From assembly GCA_012845835.1 (NCBI GenBank), contig JABAKD010000017.1, positions 7,711,600 to 7,775,599 of the forward strand: a DNA stretch of 64,000 nucleotides. Reading direction: 5' to 3'. The notes beneath the pieces were generated by a model. It made no database searches. It worked only from the letters and a program-made list of their open reading frames with translations, and was not told the origin of the DNA. The stretch comes from Undaria pinnatifida. Its lineage: Eukaryota; Sar; Phaeophyceae; Laminariales; Alariaceae. Within the stretch, counting starts at the first letter, position 1. Each line of letters opens with the position of its first letter. The translations under genes and the position numbers were made by a program. Shown here piece after piece: positions 1 to 11,506 of this stretch.

Positions 1-145
1 CTCTGTCTTCTAATACATCGAGCACAAACCATCACACCCAACCACGGAACAGTCAGGCCACCCCGACTTGATATTTGCTAACATGGCATAGTACGCCCCT
101 ACTACCGACCTTCTAGGAGGCGAGGAAGACTCCGTGTAAACTAAC

Positions 146-222
146 CTGTGAGCCTCCCAGCTCTCCCCTCCGGCAACGCACGTGTTAGACGCGCCGGGAC
201 CTCCACCCGGATACCAAGACGC
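146..222 (-). CDS. Possible internal exon of an unidentified gene running off the left edge
   Basis: An open segment on the minus strand is flanked by a plausible acceptor (GATGCAG, just right of 222) and a plausible donor (GTTAGT, 140-145). The peptide is glycine-rich and contains SNTCVAGGESWEAHR, which looks more protein-like than the surrounding noise. I do not recognise a family. The segment is only 77 bp and no partner exon can be confirmed, because the gene would continue towards or past base 1. Chance is a real alternative. Confidence 0.15.
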
Positions 223-231
223 CTGCATCAA

Positions 232-3200
232 TCGCAGTTAAGACACTGATTACAGTCAGATTACAATAAATAGCACACACACCATTTCAGTTAGATTACA
301 TGAGATACGGGATGTTCCGGCGGCGACACCGGCGGTGTTCGATATGACGGTGTTTGCGGGACACCAAACTTGGTTCGGTAAGAAAATATGGGATGCGAGT
401 ATTGGAACCGACGAATGCCATATTACCCAAGGTCAACTCGCTCCACCAGAAGCTAGGTTAGATTAAAACCTCCAACCGTTTTCAGAAATTCTAACCCACT
501 ATTTCTTGGGTTCGGTAGGCCTTGGGATGTGGCGTTCGTCGGTTTCAATATTGTTGTTTCATGCTTTTTACTACACAACCACGTTTGGTACATAGCGACC
601 GGCTATCGCTGTTCAAAACGAGGCCAGAAAATGCGGCGCAACGCATGAGTCAATGGAATTCGAGTCAGCACACGATGGCACTACGTGGCCTTTTAATAAC
701 TGTATTGGTGGATGACCCTACCCTCCCCCCCAGCCCATACGATTACCCCTCCGCCCCAACCGGTTCCGGCAGCATAGCATGATTCGTACCCACGAGGGGG
801 GGCACATCACGTCGCGGGTATACACAATCGCGACCGTGCCAGGCGGGGGCTTGACCTGAAAGGTAAATGACGAGTGTCTGCTTCCGCCTTTCCTATGACC
901 AAATACCTACGTCTCGTGTTGAGGGCTCGCATTCATCAGCGCGAAGACAAAAGGATTTTACTCGCTCAACAACGTCGTTTCCACGTGAAACGGAAAAACA
1001 CGATGATATGTTATTGCAAGGAAAGGGTGGTTGTGGTCTACTCTTCTAGAGCTGAAGTGACGTTTTCGGGAACACTATACACAATTTAAAATAGTGTGAG
1101 AGAAAAAGGGTTAAGATGCGTGCGGAAGACATCCCCCCAGTGTGTACCTTGTTGGCCCCAGGTCAGTATCATTTCGCACACCCCAAAAACCCGTTGGTTA
1201 TTTACAGTACAGTAGAGGTCCTTTAATAGTGCTGGTTTCGAGAAAAGGCGCCGTCTGTCGCGGCATTGCCGGTAAAATCGCTTGCCACAGATGATAACCA
1301 CCTCCCATGAATGGTAGCCTGCGGAGTAGTGTCCATTAACCTAGTAGTGCCGGGCGTGTTTGGCTGGGACACGCCAGCAGTTCTCAGGGACGTCTACCGT
1401 ACCCCTACTGTAGCGCGTGACAAAGAGGCGTACGGTACGACGGCTTTGATTGCAGATGCTACAGGATGTGTGTGTTTTGGATCGTCGCGGCGTCGACCCT
1501 GCAGCTTTCAAGGCTATGTAGACGTTCAGTTCGTGTTTGCTATCTCTTCCAGCTCACGTTGACCTTGAAGTAGTCCAGATCTTCAGTGGCGTTCCGCTCT
1601 TCCCCCAAGAAAGGTTTCACCTCTGACGTCTTGAACTCCCAACACCAGCCCTTCTGCTCGCACAAAGGCACACGCACGGTGAGTGGGTTCCATGACGGGG
1701 GTCGTTATCTACTTCACCCATTCCATTTTTTGACGAAAAGGTTTCTGCCTGACGAAGCTCCGTGGTTGGAGTGTCTTCTGGTTTACGTGCCATACCTAGG
1801 GGTCGCTGGAATTTTTATCGGAGTCCGCGTTCGGTTTTCTCGAAGCAAACGGATGGGTGAGGTGGAGATAAACAGACAGTCTTCGTAAAAAAAATATGAC
1901 GAGCATAACCAAAAGGCAGGTAGTAGGGAGTGTCGAACAAGGCAACACAAGAAGCAATGAAATGCTCCGGGATAGCGTTGCGCAGGGCTTGTCGAAGTGT
2001 AGCCGCATAAAAGACGCTGACGGCTAAAACAACCCCTGAACGACCTTTATGCTGAGGGAGAGGGCTTCAAAAAAAGCCCCCAACCTTAAGTAACAAACTG
2101 AAATTGGGTATGGTCAGGGAACAGAGCACAGGCGGTATAAGGTTGCCTGCACCGCCACTAAAATGAAGGTGGACTCGCCGTCACTGCGTAGCATAGCAGG
2201 GCGTGCCGTCTCCTCGAACTAGGAGTGGTTTCGTGACGCTGTGGGGGGTAAATTAACACCTGGCAGTGTTCTTTTACAATCTCAGCGGGCTGGAATATAC
2301 ACATACTGAAGTATAGACTATATAAATATACGTCGGTACTCATACGAGTAGGAGAGAAGGCATGATAAGCAGCCTCTCACGCTGGGTCACAGCGAAGAGG
2401 ATTGCCGACTTGGACGCCCATTCGCTGCTAAAATGTGGAGCAACAAGGCACGCCGGCTCGTCCAACAGCCGACGCTTGGTGATGCTGATGTTGCGGCGAA
2501 ATCAGCACAGCAGGTTCAATCTAGGCAGGCAAGACGAGGAGGGGAGGTCGATGTTGTTTCACAACGCAACGCAACGCAACTAACTGAGCAACCAACGCAT
2601 CCTCGAGCTGGGTGACAGCAGGGAGGATGGACGACGACTGGCAATTGTGATATTGGGTTAGAGAGGCGGAGGTAGCAGGTGGCGTCGAAAGGAGGTGGTA
2701 AAGCACCGTGCGTGGTAGATCGGCGGGAAGCTCGAAGCTCGTTGCATCTCGAGTGCAGAGCGATGCTTCGATACGTCGGCTGTGAGTTCTATACACACGT
2801 GCTTTTTTCATTCATGGTCCTTTCCCTGCGCTCTTGATTTCATTGTGTTGATGGCTCTGAATAGAGAGCAAGTAAACCTAACACAAGGGTGTGCCCGGAG
2901 TTCGTATGCCGAGGATGACTTCGCACCTACGTACGGCACTTAGCACGTAGCGCATTCAAAATATTTTGCCCAATCAACCGAAACTGACTAAAAATACCTA
3001 CCTTTTAGTTAATAACACACTTCTCAGAATAGTGCAGCGCGCAGTGCATGCTGTAAATCTCACGGCATCGATTGTGACCCTCACCGTCCTCTGTATAGAC
3101 GAGCATCACGCGAGTCTGCGACCGGCGGCCGTCAAGCGATGCCCTTTGTACAACATATAATTATATTATGTAAAGACGCGTGCTACGACAGAGACGCAGC

Positions 3201-3420
3201 ACTTTTTTTCTGAGGTAAGTTCCTCAACTTGGTAGCTAAAAACCTCTTCCAAAACTGTTTTGGAGAAATATTGAACTGCTGCATCCCGGATGCAAAATCC
3301 CATGCCCATAGGAATATAACACGATAATTAGTCTAACCATGCAGCAAAATGGCCTCTTTCCGTCATTCATAAAGCGTTCCAGACCAAAACCGATACCGCT
3401 ACCTCTATCGTAGCATGCGT
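232..3420. other. Stretch with no supportable gene
   Basis: Open frames here are short (100 codons or fewer), overlap on both strands and show no recognisable motif. One segment on the + strand (about 1587-1679) is bounded by TCTTCAG and GTGAGTGG, so it could be an exon, but nothing else supports it. A short CAACG repeat lies at about 2566-2583. Confidence 0.5.
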
Positions 3421-3427
3421 CTAAGTT

Positions 3428-3494
3428 ACTAGGGAATACTAGGGAATACTAGGGAACACTAGGGAATACTAGGGAATACTAGGGAATACTAGGG
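3428..3494. repeat. 10-bp tandem repeat (ACTAGGGAAT)
   Basis: About seven near-perfect head-to-tail copies of ACTAGGGAAT, one with a T-to-C change. It is a simple minisatellite in anonymous sequence. Confidence 0.95.
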
Positions 3495-3673
3495 GGTACG
3501 AGATAATACTGTAACGCCGTAACCTTGGCCTCGGGACACTCATCTGGATGATATAGTACACCCTCATCATTGGACAGATGTATGTGACGATAGGGATAGC
3601 GCCCACATCCAAAAACAATTTTCGACGAGTTGAGCTTTCCTCCTATGAGCACTTGTCTCTCCTCCCCACCCAA
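3479..3673 (-). CDS. Exon-like open segment, unidentified
   Basis: The minus-strand open segment encodes a peptide with balanced composition, including FGCGRYPYRHIHLSNDEG and YHPDECPEAK. It lies just downstream (in minus-strand sense) of the better candidate exon at 3999-4181 and could belong to the same cysteine-containing protein. Its left end runs into the 10-bp tandem repeat, so that boundary is not coding. No family is recognised. Confidence 0.18.
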   Translation of the reverse strand: MGGEERQVLIGGKLNSSKIVFGCGRYPYRHIHLSNDEGVLYHPDECPEAKVTALQYYLVPPSIP

Positions 3674-3998
3674 ACACCTACTTTGGAAGGGATGAAGGTG
3701 CTCCCCGCTGGATGACCCAACGGCCGTAGATACTGTACGTGTAGTCTATATTGTAAACCACGAAGACGTTTCGACCATAGCTTTTTCGGTTGAGGGGCCT
3801 TGCCAGCCAGGTCTATTCCAGATCTGTTATGTATGGCCGAAATCTTCTACCTCATTTACCGCACCACGCGTCGTTGATCACACCCGGTTAGACTCACGGG
3901 TACATGCACATAATACACCTTTATCAAGGCACCCCTGGCATATCAAGCAGGAGGAACTCGGTTTTGTTACACAAGGTTAGGGATACACGGCTGCTTAC

Positions 3999-4181
3999 CG
4001 TAGGAGTCCACTTGTTAACGCCTTCAACTTCTTGTTGATAAGTCCCGCCGGGATGGAACGTTGCGATCGCCGCGCCCGCATCTGTTAAGTTAGACGAAGC
4101 GACGCATTTTACCTCCAGATTTCGAGTGTCGCAGCCGTAGGTGTTGTACGGGCACACCCACATGTCTGGATAGGTGTACAC
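3999..4181 (-). CDS. Candidate exon of an unidentified minus-strand gene
   Basis: The reading frame encodes a peptide with three cysteines and protein-like composition (for example PYNTYGCDTRNLEVKC and TFHPGGTYQQEVEGVNKW). It ends exactly at a strong consensus donor, ACG|GTAAGC, with codon phase 0. Sequence just upstream on the minus strand (about 4170-4190) is echoed at about 4400-4425 (both have a TACAGAACA-C-GTGTACA pattern), which may mean duplicated exons. I do not recognise a domain, and a secreted or surface protein is only a guess from the cysteines. The start, partner exons and function are unknown. Confidence 0.28.
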
Positions 4182-4937
4182 GGTGTTCTGTACTCAACAA
4201 AACCGATAAGAGGGTGACAGGCGAGAAGAGGGAAAAAAATGAAATTTGGGACTTTTGATTCGAACAGTTTATTTATCAAACGTAAAACTAGAACATGAGT
4301 TGAAGAGTAAAACTTATGCTGACATTCTGTGCACAATAAGAGCAACAAACACGACACAGGGGGAGCGGTAATTCTGCCGAACCCGTGTATATGTAGCCGG
4401 ATACATGTACACGCTGTTCTGTATACAGCTCTACCGAGAAGTAGGGCACGAAAAACAACGGATACGGGGACGCGGGCACGAAGCCTTGAATAATAGGGTA
4501 TGCCTAGCTAGCGAGGAGAGGCAAAAGCGGGCGTAGAAAAACGCCATCCAACTCACCGAGAGTACGAAGGAAGTGCTAGGGTTCTCCCTCTTTTTGATGG
4601 CCGCAGCGAACAGCCAACATGTATCTGCGCAAGCGTATTCGAACGACGCGATCACGGCAGTTAGTGTTGAAAATATTTTCAACATTATTAATAGCATTCT
4701 ACAGAAGAGTTTCGTCTCTGCCTGATCGACACCCTGTTTGTACGAGCGAATTACGCTTTCAATTTACATCCTGCATCAAACGAAGAGATCCTTTTCGACA
4801 TCGCGTACATCGGATAAACGGTACGAGTTAGCACTGTTCAGGTCTTGCCTGCCTGTGCGCCTGAAGGTCCCTTACAGCTGTCGCGGTAATATTTCGATAT
4901 CAATAATTGGCGGAAAAATGACGGGGGCAAATACCAT
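4182..4937. other. Stretch with no supportable gene
   Basis: Only overlapping short frames without recognisable motifs. The diverged echo of the 4.17-kb sequence at about 4400-4425 is the only structure noticed. Confidence 0.4.
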
Positions 4938-5010
4938 CGCTACGGTTGGGGCGGGTCCCTCCTTTTTCACTGCTGCTTTTGAGCCACTCTCCAGTGTGAC
5001 TCTGTACCTC
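4938..5010 (+). mobile_element. Partial, diverged copy of the GACC-TIR MITE (family D)
   Basis: This segment matches the left third of the MITE at 48072-48340: CTACGGT followed by a G-rich stretch, then TTTTTCACTG, TTTGAGCCA and GTGACTCTGTACCTC in the same order and spacing. The right two thirds and the right terminal repeat are absent, so this is a fragment. Confidence 0.6.
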
Positions 5011-6480
5011 TTCTGTTAAAAAGGACGATTCGTAGGCGATTTTTTTTAATGCCGTGTAGCTGACCATCTCACGTCGGTTTCATATGATAAAGCGTACAAA
5101 GAACAGCAAGACAGGTCAAGACCTCAAAGTAACAAGGGAGTCACACTCTCTACCGCTGTCTGTCTAGCCTGCCTAGGGAGTATTCGGGTACCCGCTGTTC
5201 AACTGTACTCCGTGCTACTGCTGATCATTGACTAAGCATGCTATGTAGTGCGCCTACCTGCCACCGAAGAGCTTGTTACCAACCAGCGACTTGATAGACC
5301 GCTCGTTATTGCCGCTGCAGCAACCACTTACATCAGCACCCCCCTCACACCTCAACACCCCCGACGATAAAATAGTAGGAAATTGTACATGGGATTCTTT
5401 GTGTTGCTTTCCACGGCTACACTAGCAGCAGGGTGTTTCTCTCCGCGGTCTTCTGGACAAGCCGTGAACGTATATATGTCTTGGCGTCAATCATTTCTGT
5501 ATGGAGTTCTAGTGCACCCATTGCACCCATTTTGGTGTCATTTTGAACGATCTTTTTGTATATGTTGCCAAACAGGGTAGGCGGGGGTATCCGGGTACGC
5601 TCGAGCCCGGAAATGGACAACCTGGCCTGCAGGGTAGATTTCTTTTTGTTTTCTGTCCCATCATGTGTCTTCGCACTATTTCTCCCTCTTCCTCCCTTGT
5701 CGCAACTCAAATCGGGGGCCACAAAATCAGCCTCCCCTCTCCCCACACACACTGCGGAGCCTGGCTTATCTGTATTCAATGCTTTTGGTATTTGATTGTG
5801 TGGTTTGGCTGCCGTGTTATCTTATCCGGGAATACCCGCTGGTGACCAAGGGCATTCGGATGGAAGTGTTCAGATCTCTATTCTGCCGTCCGACAATAAC
5901 TCGACAACAAACACCCAAAATCAAAATAACAGCAACTCTGTAGTAATCGACTATAAAATAACTCACGATCTCTTGATTCTTCGCGGAAACCTCTTGGGGT
6001 CCTGGCGGGTTCAACTATCTATGGTGTTTTGAATTGCCGCGCCGAGCGAGGTAGCATACACACGCAGACGGGTATTGCATTTGTTTACCAAGGAATGACG
6101 TAAAAAAATCGGTTTGGGTTGGCGCAAACTACTGTACGACACCAGAAGTTAGTATGCTTGAGCGCCAAATCATGCGCATGGTTTAGCGGGCAATGTCTCC
6201 CAAATACAGGTATCACGAAACGAAACTTGATTCTAGCGTGCGCCAACCTGTCGCTCATCTCATACCAGGTACCCGGTACAGAACCGGGTACTGTTGTTGT
6301 AAAGGAGAGCTTCTTCTATACCAGGTACATTGTTATCGCAGGGTGAGAGACTTGGGGGCATGGGGGGCTCTGGGTGAACGGCTATATCGTCAGCCGCTTG
6401 TGCGGGCTTCGTGGAGGGCCAGTGTAAGTGCCTTATTATGGTGCCACCGGGTCTGTCTCACTGCCATCGTAGTGCTGTAT
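5011..6480. other. Stretch with no supportable gene
   Basis: Overlapping open frames on both strands, none with a recognisable family. Two near-palindromic TACCAGGTAC words sit at about 6263 and 6319. Confidence 0.4.
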
Positions 6481-6487
6481 GTAGTCC

Positions 6488-6600
6488 CGTGACATTCCCA
6501 TGGAGATCCCATGGCAGTCCCATGGCGGTTCCATGGTGGTCCCATGGTGTTTCTATGACGGTCCCATGACGGTGCCACGACAGTGTCATGGTATTACAGT
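6488..6600. repeat. Degenerate 11-12-bp minisatellite centred on CCATGG
   Basis: The hexamer CCATGG or a one-base variant recurs every 11-12 bp about nine times (for example GATCCCATGGCA, then GTCCCATGGCG). The same type of repeat recurs at about 42003-42375 and, as CCGTGG, at 45885-46690. The 'protein' read across it on the minus strand (HGTAMGSPWECHG) is only a translation of the repeat. Confidence 0.8.
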
Positions 6601-7430
6601 TATAATGTTCTGGCACATCCTCTACCCAAGCAGCGCGGGCTACGTCGTGTGGGCCGATGCTGTTCCCGCCGTTGTTTCGACGTTCCGTCTGTTCATTGAA
6701 GTGCCTAATCCTTAACGTCAAGCACGGTCGTGTTACGTACATACGAACCCTGTGGTCGTCTACCGCAAAAGCAATACGACCGTGCTCGTCACTGGCTAGT
6801 GGGGACTTCTGGACATCCTCCACGTGGCAGTGAAGACTACACCTACCTGGTACACACGCGGGCTACCATAATAGGGGTAGCGCTTTCGGCTGAATCACGT
6901 TCTGGATGATGGAAATTCTGAACACACCATCGTCGGAATGCCAACCTTATTCTTGTTTGTTCTGGGATGACGGTAGTCGTTGAATACCTAGTGTAGGACG
7001 GGTTTTTTGTAAGAACCGCGTGTTTGATGAGAACAACCGTGTTTCGTGTTGACGCACATGGACGAGGTAAATACCTTGTACGTAACAAAACTGTTCTTCC
7101 TCCACCCCCCTCTACTCGGATTATAACAGTATAGTCTATACATACGCAGATTGGCTGTACAATGATACACCTACAATAATCATTATAACTCGCCTATTGA
7201 TCATATCATGTGATCGTATCATGCTTACTATAACTCCAGCCCTCTATGCTGACCATGTCATACTCCGGAGTACAGTATAATAATATAGTGCTGTACTATA
7301 ATATCGACCCTCCATGTGAGTTTTTTAGCATCAGTACACATAATGATTATTATGGAAAACCGTCCTGTTGACCCTGACAACATCCAGGGGAGACACCGAC
7401 CTACATCTATCTTTCATGAGGATTAAATAT
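6601..7430. other. Stretch with no supportable gene
   Basis: AT-rich from about 7130 onward. No coding or RNA signature is seen. Confidence 0.4.
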
Positions 7431-7433
7431 ACA

Positions 7434-7850
7434 TGACGCACGCGCGAACGACCTTCCGTAATTTTTGTGCAACTTTTGTATATTAACGAAACATAGATGC
7501 ACCACGCACCCTGCAGAGTTGAATTTCAACTATTCAATCAGCCGTACTCACAGCTGACGTTTTGCAATTTTTATGCTCCGTAATATATTTCACGGCTGAC
7601 GTTTTTCAATTTTTTTTTCCGTCATGATGAGGACAAAATATAGAACACGCGCGAACGACCTTATGTAGAAGTTGTGAAGCTGTGTATTCACAGCCAGGTT
7701 TAATTCACAAATATCATATCAAAAATTAAACACAGATCAAACGTACCACGCAGCTTGCAACGTTGAGTTTCAATCATGCAATCGATCGTACGCGCAGCAG
7801 CAGCAGCAGCTGACGTTTTGCAGTTTACTTATTTTTTGTTATATAATATC
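7434..7850 (+). repeat. Diverged direct repeat, two units of about 210 bp
   Basis: Both units begin with CACGCGCGAACGACCTT (about 7439 and 7649) and end with AGCTGACGTTTTGCA followed by TTT-rich sequence (about 7552 and 7810). In between, each contains ACCACGCA-C-TGCA-GTTGA. The second unit carries a CAG run (7795-7811). The TGCA..GTTGAGTTTCAA block faintly resembles the family A/B termini described elsewhere in the window, but too weakly to assign. Confidence 0.65.
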
Positions 7851-9170
7851 GTCTCGAATGAGAAGCCGCCCCAGGGAAAGATGTGAGAATCCCAACCGTA
7901 ACATGCGCCTGGCCGCGTGTTGGCAGGTGGTCAAAAAAATGACGGAACACAGCGAAAAATACTTTCTTGTGCAGTATTCTGTGTTTTACAGTCCATAAGC
8001 GCAGGCCATTGCCTTATTAATCACCCCAGTCCTAGGAGCTATTTTCGAAATGCCACGGTGATGGCAGACCCACGTGGTAGAATACCGAATAACAGAGCAC
8101 CAACAGTAACAGCGAACTGACCTAACTAGTCGGCCGAGCAGTATGCCTAGAAACGGCTGCAGACACACAACAACACTACAAAAAAAACATCGATCCTAGC
8201 AGACAACACACCCCAGCCGCGCGGACCTTGGAGGGTTAATTTTTCGCTCTCACTGGCCTAACTATATCTCGTCGCGCGAATCATTGGGGCGACGAAAGGC
8301 TGTTCACTTTTGCAGTATGCTACCTCAGATTGCCTAGAAACGACTTAGGCAGCAGGGGAACTTTCCAGGAAGAGTCAATCTTTCCAGGAATTTTTTGCTC
8401 TCTGGTTGTGTAAGGAAGGAAAATCGTGGCCCCCAGTTCGGAGATCGTGGTCCACAGACCGGCCATATAAAAAAATCCATACTGGCGAAGCCGCGATTCT
8501 GGCCCGTTTCTGGGCGGTTTCGGGTCCGGGTTGGGGTCGGGGTTAGGGTTAGGGTTAGGTTGAGTCTGCGCCGGTGCCTTGATCCCAGAATCGGAGATGA
8601 TTAACCTGGTGGCAATCCATGGCCCGACGACTCGTTGAAGATATATCCTGGTAGGCTCTGCGGCGAACTGTGGTCATGATGGTGAAAAATCACAGAAAAG
8701 ACACCTTGCCATTTGTGATGCCAACCCGGACCCATTCAACCAACAAATAATAAGCAAGCAGGGCTCTATACCCTGCTTCGTCGCGTACACCAGTGGGCGA
8801 TTTGGACAACCATTGCGTCAGATATTTCCGTGGACTCACATGCTAAAATGCCGAATATCAAGAGCATCCACAGCGCGACGGCCCGTTTCTGATATTTCGA
8901 AACCACGTCGTTTGGCCTCCTGCGGGTATGACGCACACCAGAACGTCGCAAACACAGCAAACGATAACGATATAAATCAATAACCGAAACCAGCATCTTC
9001 TGTATCATCCAGTCGTACCATACCATCATCGTCATCACACGCGGCAATACCCCCGCACGATGGGTACGAAGAGCACGGACTCACACAACCCGACGGAACT
9101 CACAGCGAAAGTACTCGACGTCTACTCAGTCGATCATGAATCATGAGTTCAAGTTAATCTTGTATAAAAA
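7851..9170. other. Stretch with no supportable gene, containing an interstitial telomere-like repeat
   Basis: No coding sequence is recognised. TTAGGG-type repeats lie at 8537-8556. An open frame on the minus strand at 8766-9047 has one hydrophobic stretch but no other support. Confidence 0.4.
8537..8556 (+). repeat. Interstitial telomere-like repeat (GGGTTA)n
   Basis: Three consecutive GGGTTA units followed by GG, preceded by G-rich GGGTTGGGGTCGG. TTAGGG is a widespread eukaryotic telomere unit. This short internal tract more likely marks an old repair or insertion event than a chromosome end. Confidence 0.7.
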
Positions 9171-9171
9171 A

Positions 9172-10005
9172 CAAAACACACTCCAGCTGTGAGATCGAAT
9201 ATTTTGTCGAAACTCATCTTTGCAAGTTGTGTGTGACACTCCGATCGCGCGTATTACGGGTTGTGTGTCCTCATTAAGGATATAGGTCGGCGACTCCCCT
9301 TGAAACTACAGTGTAGCTATCACGATCAACAGGGTGATGTTAGGCAGTCTGTGCGCGGAAACTCTAAATCCCGTTTCTGAGGGGGACAAAATCTGACAGG
9401 TGTGGAAGGAAGTGGGAGCCTGATTTTGATCAAAAGGGGGCGGGAGGGGGGGAGGGGGCGGAGGGGACAGGTGGGGCAGGTCAATTTGTGCGTGGAAACT
9501 ATAAATCCTTCTTGTGGGGGAGGGGGGGGGGGGGATGTGCCGGGGGGGGGCGGGGGGGCGGGGGAGGAGGGCTTTAGGTCGCATAGATGTAGGGGTTTGC
9601 TATACGCGCGGTTCTAGGTCTAGGCGATGGTGCGGGTGGTGGGGAAGGAGGAGGCGTTCGGGGCGGGGGTGGGTGGGAATTGCAACAGCGGCATGGACGG
9701 CTCTAAAACGATAACGAGGTGATATCCAGGGCGTGGAAGTGTTTATTACCCTAGCGGATTTCGATATTAGATGGGGTGTTTAAGCAATAGAAAGCGAGAA
9801 AAGAAACAAAAACAAAAAGAAGGGGAGGGGGCGGGGGGGGGGAGGGTTTTGAAGAGGTTTAGGTCACATATAATGTTAAAATACACTCCAGCTATGAGAT
9901 CAAGGTTGTGGTCGACACTGATCTTCGCAATATTGGTTGTGATCCTCCGATCGCGCGTATTAATCATATATGTATGGGCTTGCTATACGCGCGGTGCTGG
10001 GACAA
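9172..10005 (+). mobile_element. Family A element, left half only
   Basis: Begins with the family A terminus (ACACTCCAGCTGTGAGATCG) and runs through the shared modules in order: GATCGCGCGTATTA, ATATAGGTCGGCGACTCC, the CTGTGCGCGGAAACT block, GATCAAAAGGGGGCGGG, poly-G runs, CTAGGTCTAGGCGATGGTG, GGCATGGACGGCTC and GGTTTAGGTCACAT. A second, internal terminus-like block lies at about 9875-9960 (TAAAATACACTCCAGCTATG). It stops without a right-hand inverted end near 10005, so it is truncated. No coding capacity is seen. Confidence 0.8.
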
Positions 10006-11077
10006 TTTTGCTGAATTTTGTCGCATCCAGCTTCTGATATATACCTGGTGGTATAGGTTCAGGGTTTTCGTGCGATGAGGACCGGTAGGTGCAAGCCGCA
10101 GTGAGCTGAAGTGGCATATGGGTACCCCTCGTACCATTTCGTACCAGGTACGAGTTCGTACCAGGCACGAGTAGCAGCCTGTCGTTCGGAGTTACAAAAT
10201 AGTGCTCCCGTTGAACACCAACAAGAAGCGAAAGACGCTGCATCCCCATGTAATGCTTGTGTATCCCATTCTATTTATAAATCGACATATCCCACAAAGG
10301 GGTATCGTACAGGAGAGACGCAAAGCTGCAGAGCGACAAGCAAAGGCTGCGGCAGCGCCTTCCACCGTCTTCATCTCTAAGCGGCCGTGGGGAGGGGGGA
10401 TGGGGGGAGGGGGGAGGGGGGGAGGGGGGCTGGAAGAGGGTAGGGGGGCGTCATGCTCAAGAGATTGAAGTCTGGGTCTGGCCATCATCGTCTTGAAATT
10501 TCTGGGCCACCTAATGGCCGTCACAAGATAGCGTAAGACCGCCCTGACTTCTTCGCCATGTTGCCTTCTCTCCCCAGTGCCATTGATGATGCACTTGGTA
10601 CCCTCTATGAGCCCAATGCCGTCTTTAGGCAGTTCCTAGGGTCTTTTAGTATCACATTTTTTTTCTTTTTACTTCCTCGCTTCCTCTTCTTGTCTTGTCT
10701 TTTCTCGTTGTTCTTGTCTTTTCAGTTCTTTCCTTTCCTTTTTCGGTTTTGCGCTTCCTTGTCGTTCCTTTCCTATCCTTTATCTTTTTTTTCTTTGTTT
10801 GTTTTTCCAATTGGCTTGCGTCTGTCGTGGGGATGCGTACTGATAGGTATTACGTGCAATATATTCGTGGTTGTCTTTCTTGGGTGGCAAGCGGTATAGT
10901 CGGTTTTTCCAGGCGCGAGTAGTGACGTATGCACCAGTATGGACCTGGTACATCGTAGGCTGACTCCCGATTTCACGTTTATATGTTTCCGGTGGAGGCA
11001 TGGATTGCGGCAGCTGTAATATAAGCGTGTAACACCTTTTGGCTTGTTTTGTTTTTTCCCTGGGGCATTCCTCGGTT
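10006..11077. other. Stretch with no supportable gene
   Basis: Contains a G-rich run at about 10384-10450 and a pyrimidine-rich tract at about 10640-10800 (T and C with scattered G). The T/C-rich translation looks like a hydrophobic protein but is compositional. GTACCAGG/CCTGGTAC words occur at about 10142, 10158 and 10938. Confidence 0.4.
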
Positions 11078-11135
11078 CCAGAGTGACTAGAGCCTGTCCT
11101 GTGACCACGGATTTGATTGTACGAGTTAATGTGAG

Positions 11136-11182
<47 letters not shown>

Positions 11183-11183
11183 C
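11060..11183 (+). repeat. Family G: dispersed repeat ending in an (AAC)16 microsatellite
   Basis: Sixteen AAC units (11136-11183) follow a non-simple flank containing CCAGAGTGACTAGAGCCTG, TGACCACGGATTTGATT and GAGTTAATGTGAGAACAAC. The same flank and AAC/GTT tail recur at about 49135-49215 (+), 51565-51680 (-) and 53158-53250 (-). The microsatellite is therefore part of a dispersed element rather than a locus that arose alone. Confidence 0.75.
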
Positions 11184-11506
11184 GAAGTATGCCGGTCGCT
11201 GCGACTGGCGCGCGTACACTCACCACATCACTGGTAGCGGTGGCAGAAAAAGAATATACGAAGCAGTAGAAGCAGCAAGCAGTAGCGTCAGAGTTCCACC
11301 ACAAAGTTTAAACTCGAGCGAGGAACGAGTTTTCAATGGAGTCCACTCAGCTGTCGGTACGAGCACAGTGGGAGTGTGGGTTCAAACTGCCAGGTGATCA
11401 GTGGGATACAAAAAAGAGGAATATGAGTTTTGGGGGATCCGCTCCAGAAACGATTAGAGTTCCAATGAATTTTCTGAGCTTTTCTCGGGGAAAAAAATGT
11501 AAAAAC

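Noticed and set aside
10780-11397. Frames with long runs of V, C or T residues
   Set aside because: They are translations of the (AAC)16 microsatellite.
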